Assembly (NCBI GenBank): GCA_013202335.1
Contig: JABMQR010000184.1
Span: 1 to 42,331 of the forward strand
DNA length: 42,331 nucleotides
Direction of reading: 5' to 3'
Origin: Bacteroidota bacterium
GTDB lineage: Bacteria; Spirochaetota; Spirochaetia; JABMQR01
Under the pieces are notes generated by a model. That model was given only the letters and a program-made list of their open reading frames with translations, was not told where the DNA came from and did not search any database. A program made the position numbers and the translations under genes. Each line of letters starts with the position of its first letter. Within the stretch, counting starts at the first letter, position 1. Below are positions 42,251 to 42,331 of this stretch, in pieces.

Positions 42251-42331
42251 TTATATCTCCAATAATGCAGGGATTTTGAAACTAATCCCTAACTCATCAA
42301 TAAGTGCTTCTAATGGTGATTTACCGCCCAA
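42251..42331 (-). CDS. C-terminal end of an IS481/IS3-type transposase (cut by window edge)
   Basis: The minus strand enters the window in frame and reads LGGKSPLEALIDELGISF, then IPALLEI and TAA. The phrase ALGGKSPLEAL is typical of the last helix of DDE integrase-type transposases (rve_3). Only 26 residues are visible, so the family call is tentative and the element's integrity and terminal repeats cannot be judged. Confidence 0.55.
   Translation of the reverse strand: MGGKSPLEALIDELGISFKIPALLEI

Noticed and set aside
1..42331. CRISPR array, tRNA or rRNA genes
   Set aside because: No regularly spaced direct repeats and no tRNA-like or rRNA-like segments were recognised on either strand.

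Overview
The window looks like an accessory region from an anaerobic, saprophytic bacterium, most likely a spirochaete of the Spirochaeta/Sediminispirochaeta type. This is inferred from gene style: several Mgl/Rbs-type sugar ABC transporters, a substrate-binding protein with a short signal peptide ending in FAGAEQE, many uroporphyrinogen-decarboxylase-like (URO-D) methyltransferase paralogs, AraC regulators, and a tungsten aldehyde oxidoreductase. No rRNA, tRNA or CRISPR array was seen.

Layout. 1-2401: the end of a galactose-type ABC transporter operon (ATPase cut by the window edge, then permease), closed by a terminator. 2591-6284 (minus): MoxR ATPase, DUF58 protein and a large membrane protein, overlapping head to tail. 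6449-9735 (minus): an orphan lasso-peptide-B2-like transglutaminase-fold protein, an extended SDR epimerase with a C-terminal zinc ribbon, and a membrane-anchored LuxR regulator. 9893-10738: an orphan tungstate-binding protein, TupA. 11003-15682: a Phd/YefM-Uma2 fusion, two AAA/DUF4143 ATPases, a GNAT acetyltransferase and decayed fragments.

15710-24507 holds three divergent AraC/URO-D pairs, one with a frameshifted URO-D gene, plus an MFS transporter fused to HEAT repeats and a sensor-kinase remnant. 24537-25758 holds a HigA antitoxin with a broken HigB, and a sulfatase with a large internal deletion.

25860-40175 is the centrepiece. An IclR regulator is followed by a strong promoter carrying a 20-bp perfect palindrome. 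A long co-directional cluster follows: sugar-binding protein, ATPase, two permeases, two URO-D proteins, iron alcohol dehydrogenase, SMP-30 lactonase, aldehyde:ferredoxin oxidoreductase (AOR), two SDR dehydrogenases and a MoaD-like protein. A fourth AraC/URO-D pair closes the region (40196-42198), and the last bases encode the C-terminus of an IS481/IS3-type transposase.

How it may work together (inference): the transporter imports a carbohydrate or related alcohol. The dehydrogenases, lactonase and AOR oxidise it, with the small MoaD-like protein serving the pterin cofactor and TupA possibly supplying tungstate. The six URO-D proteins lack the porphyrin-binding arginine motif of HemE, and three carry the HxCG zinc motif of corrinoid methyltransferases. 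They therefore probably handle methyl groups, which suggests anaerobic demethylation of methoxylated or methylated substrates, each module sensed by its own AraC protein. Sequence alone cannot name the substrate.
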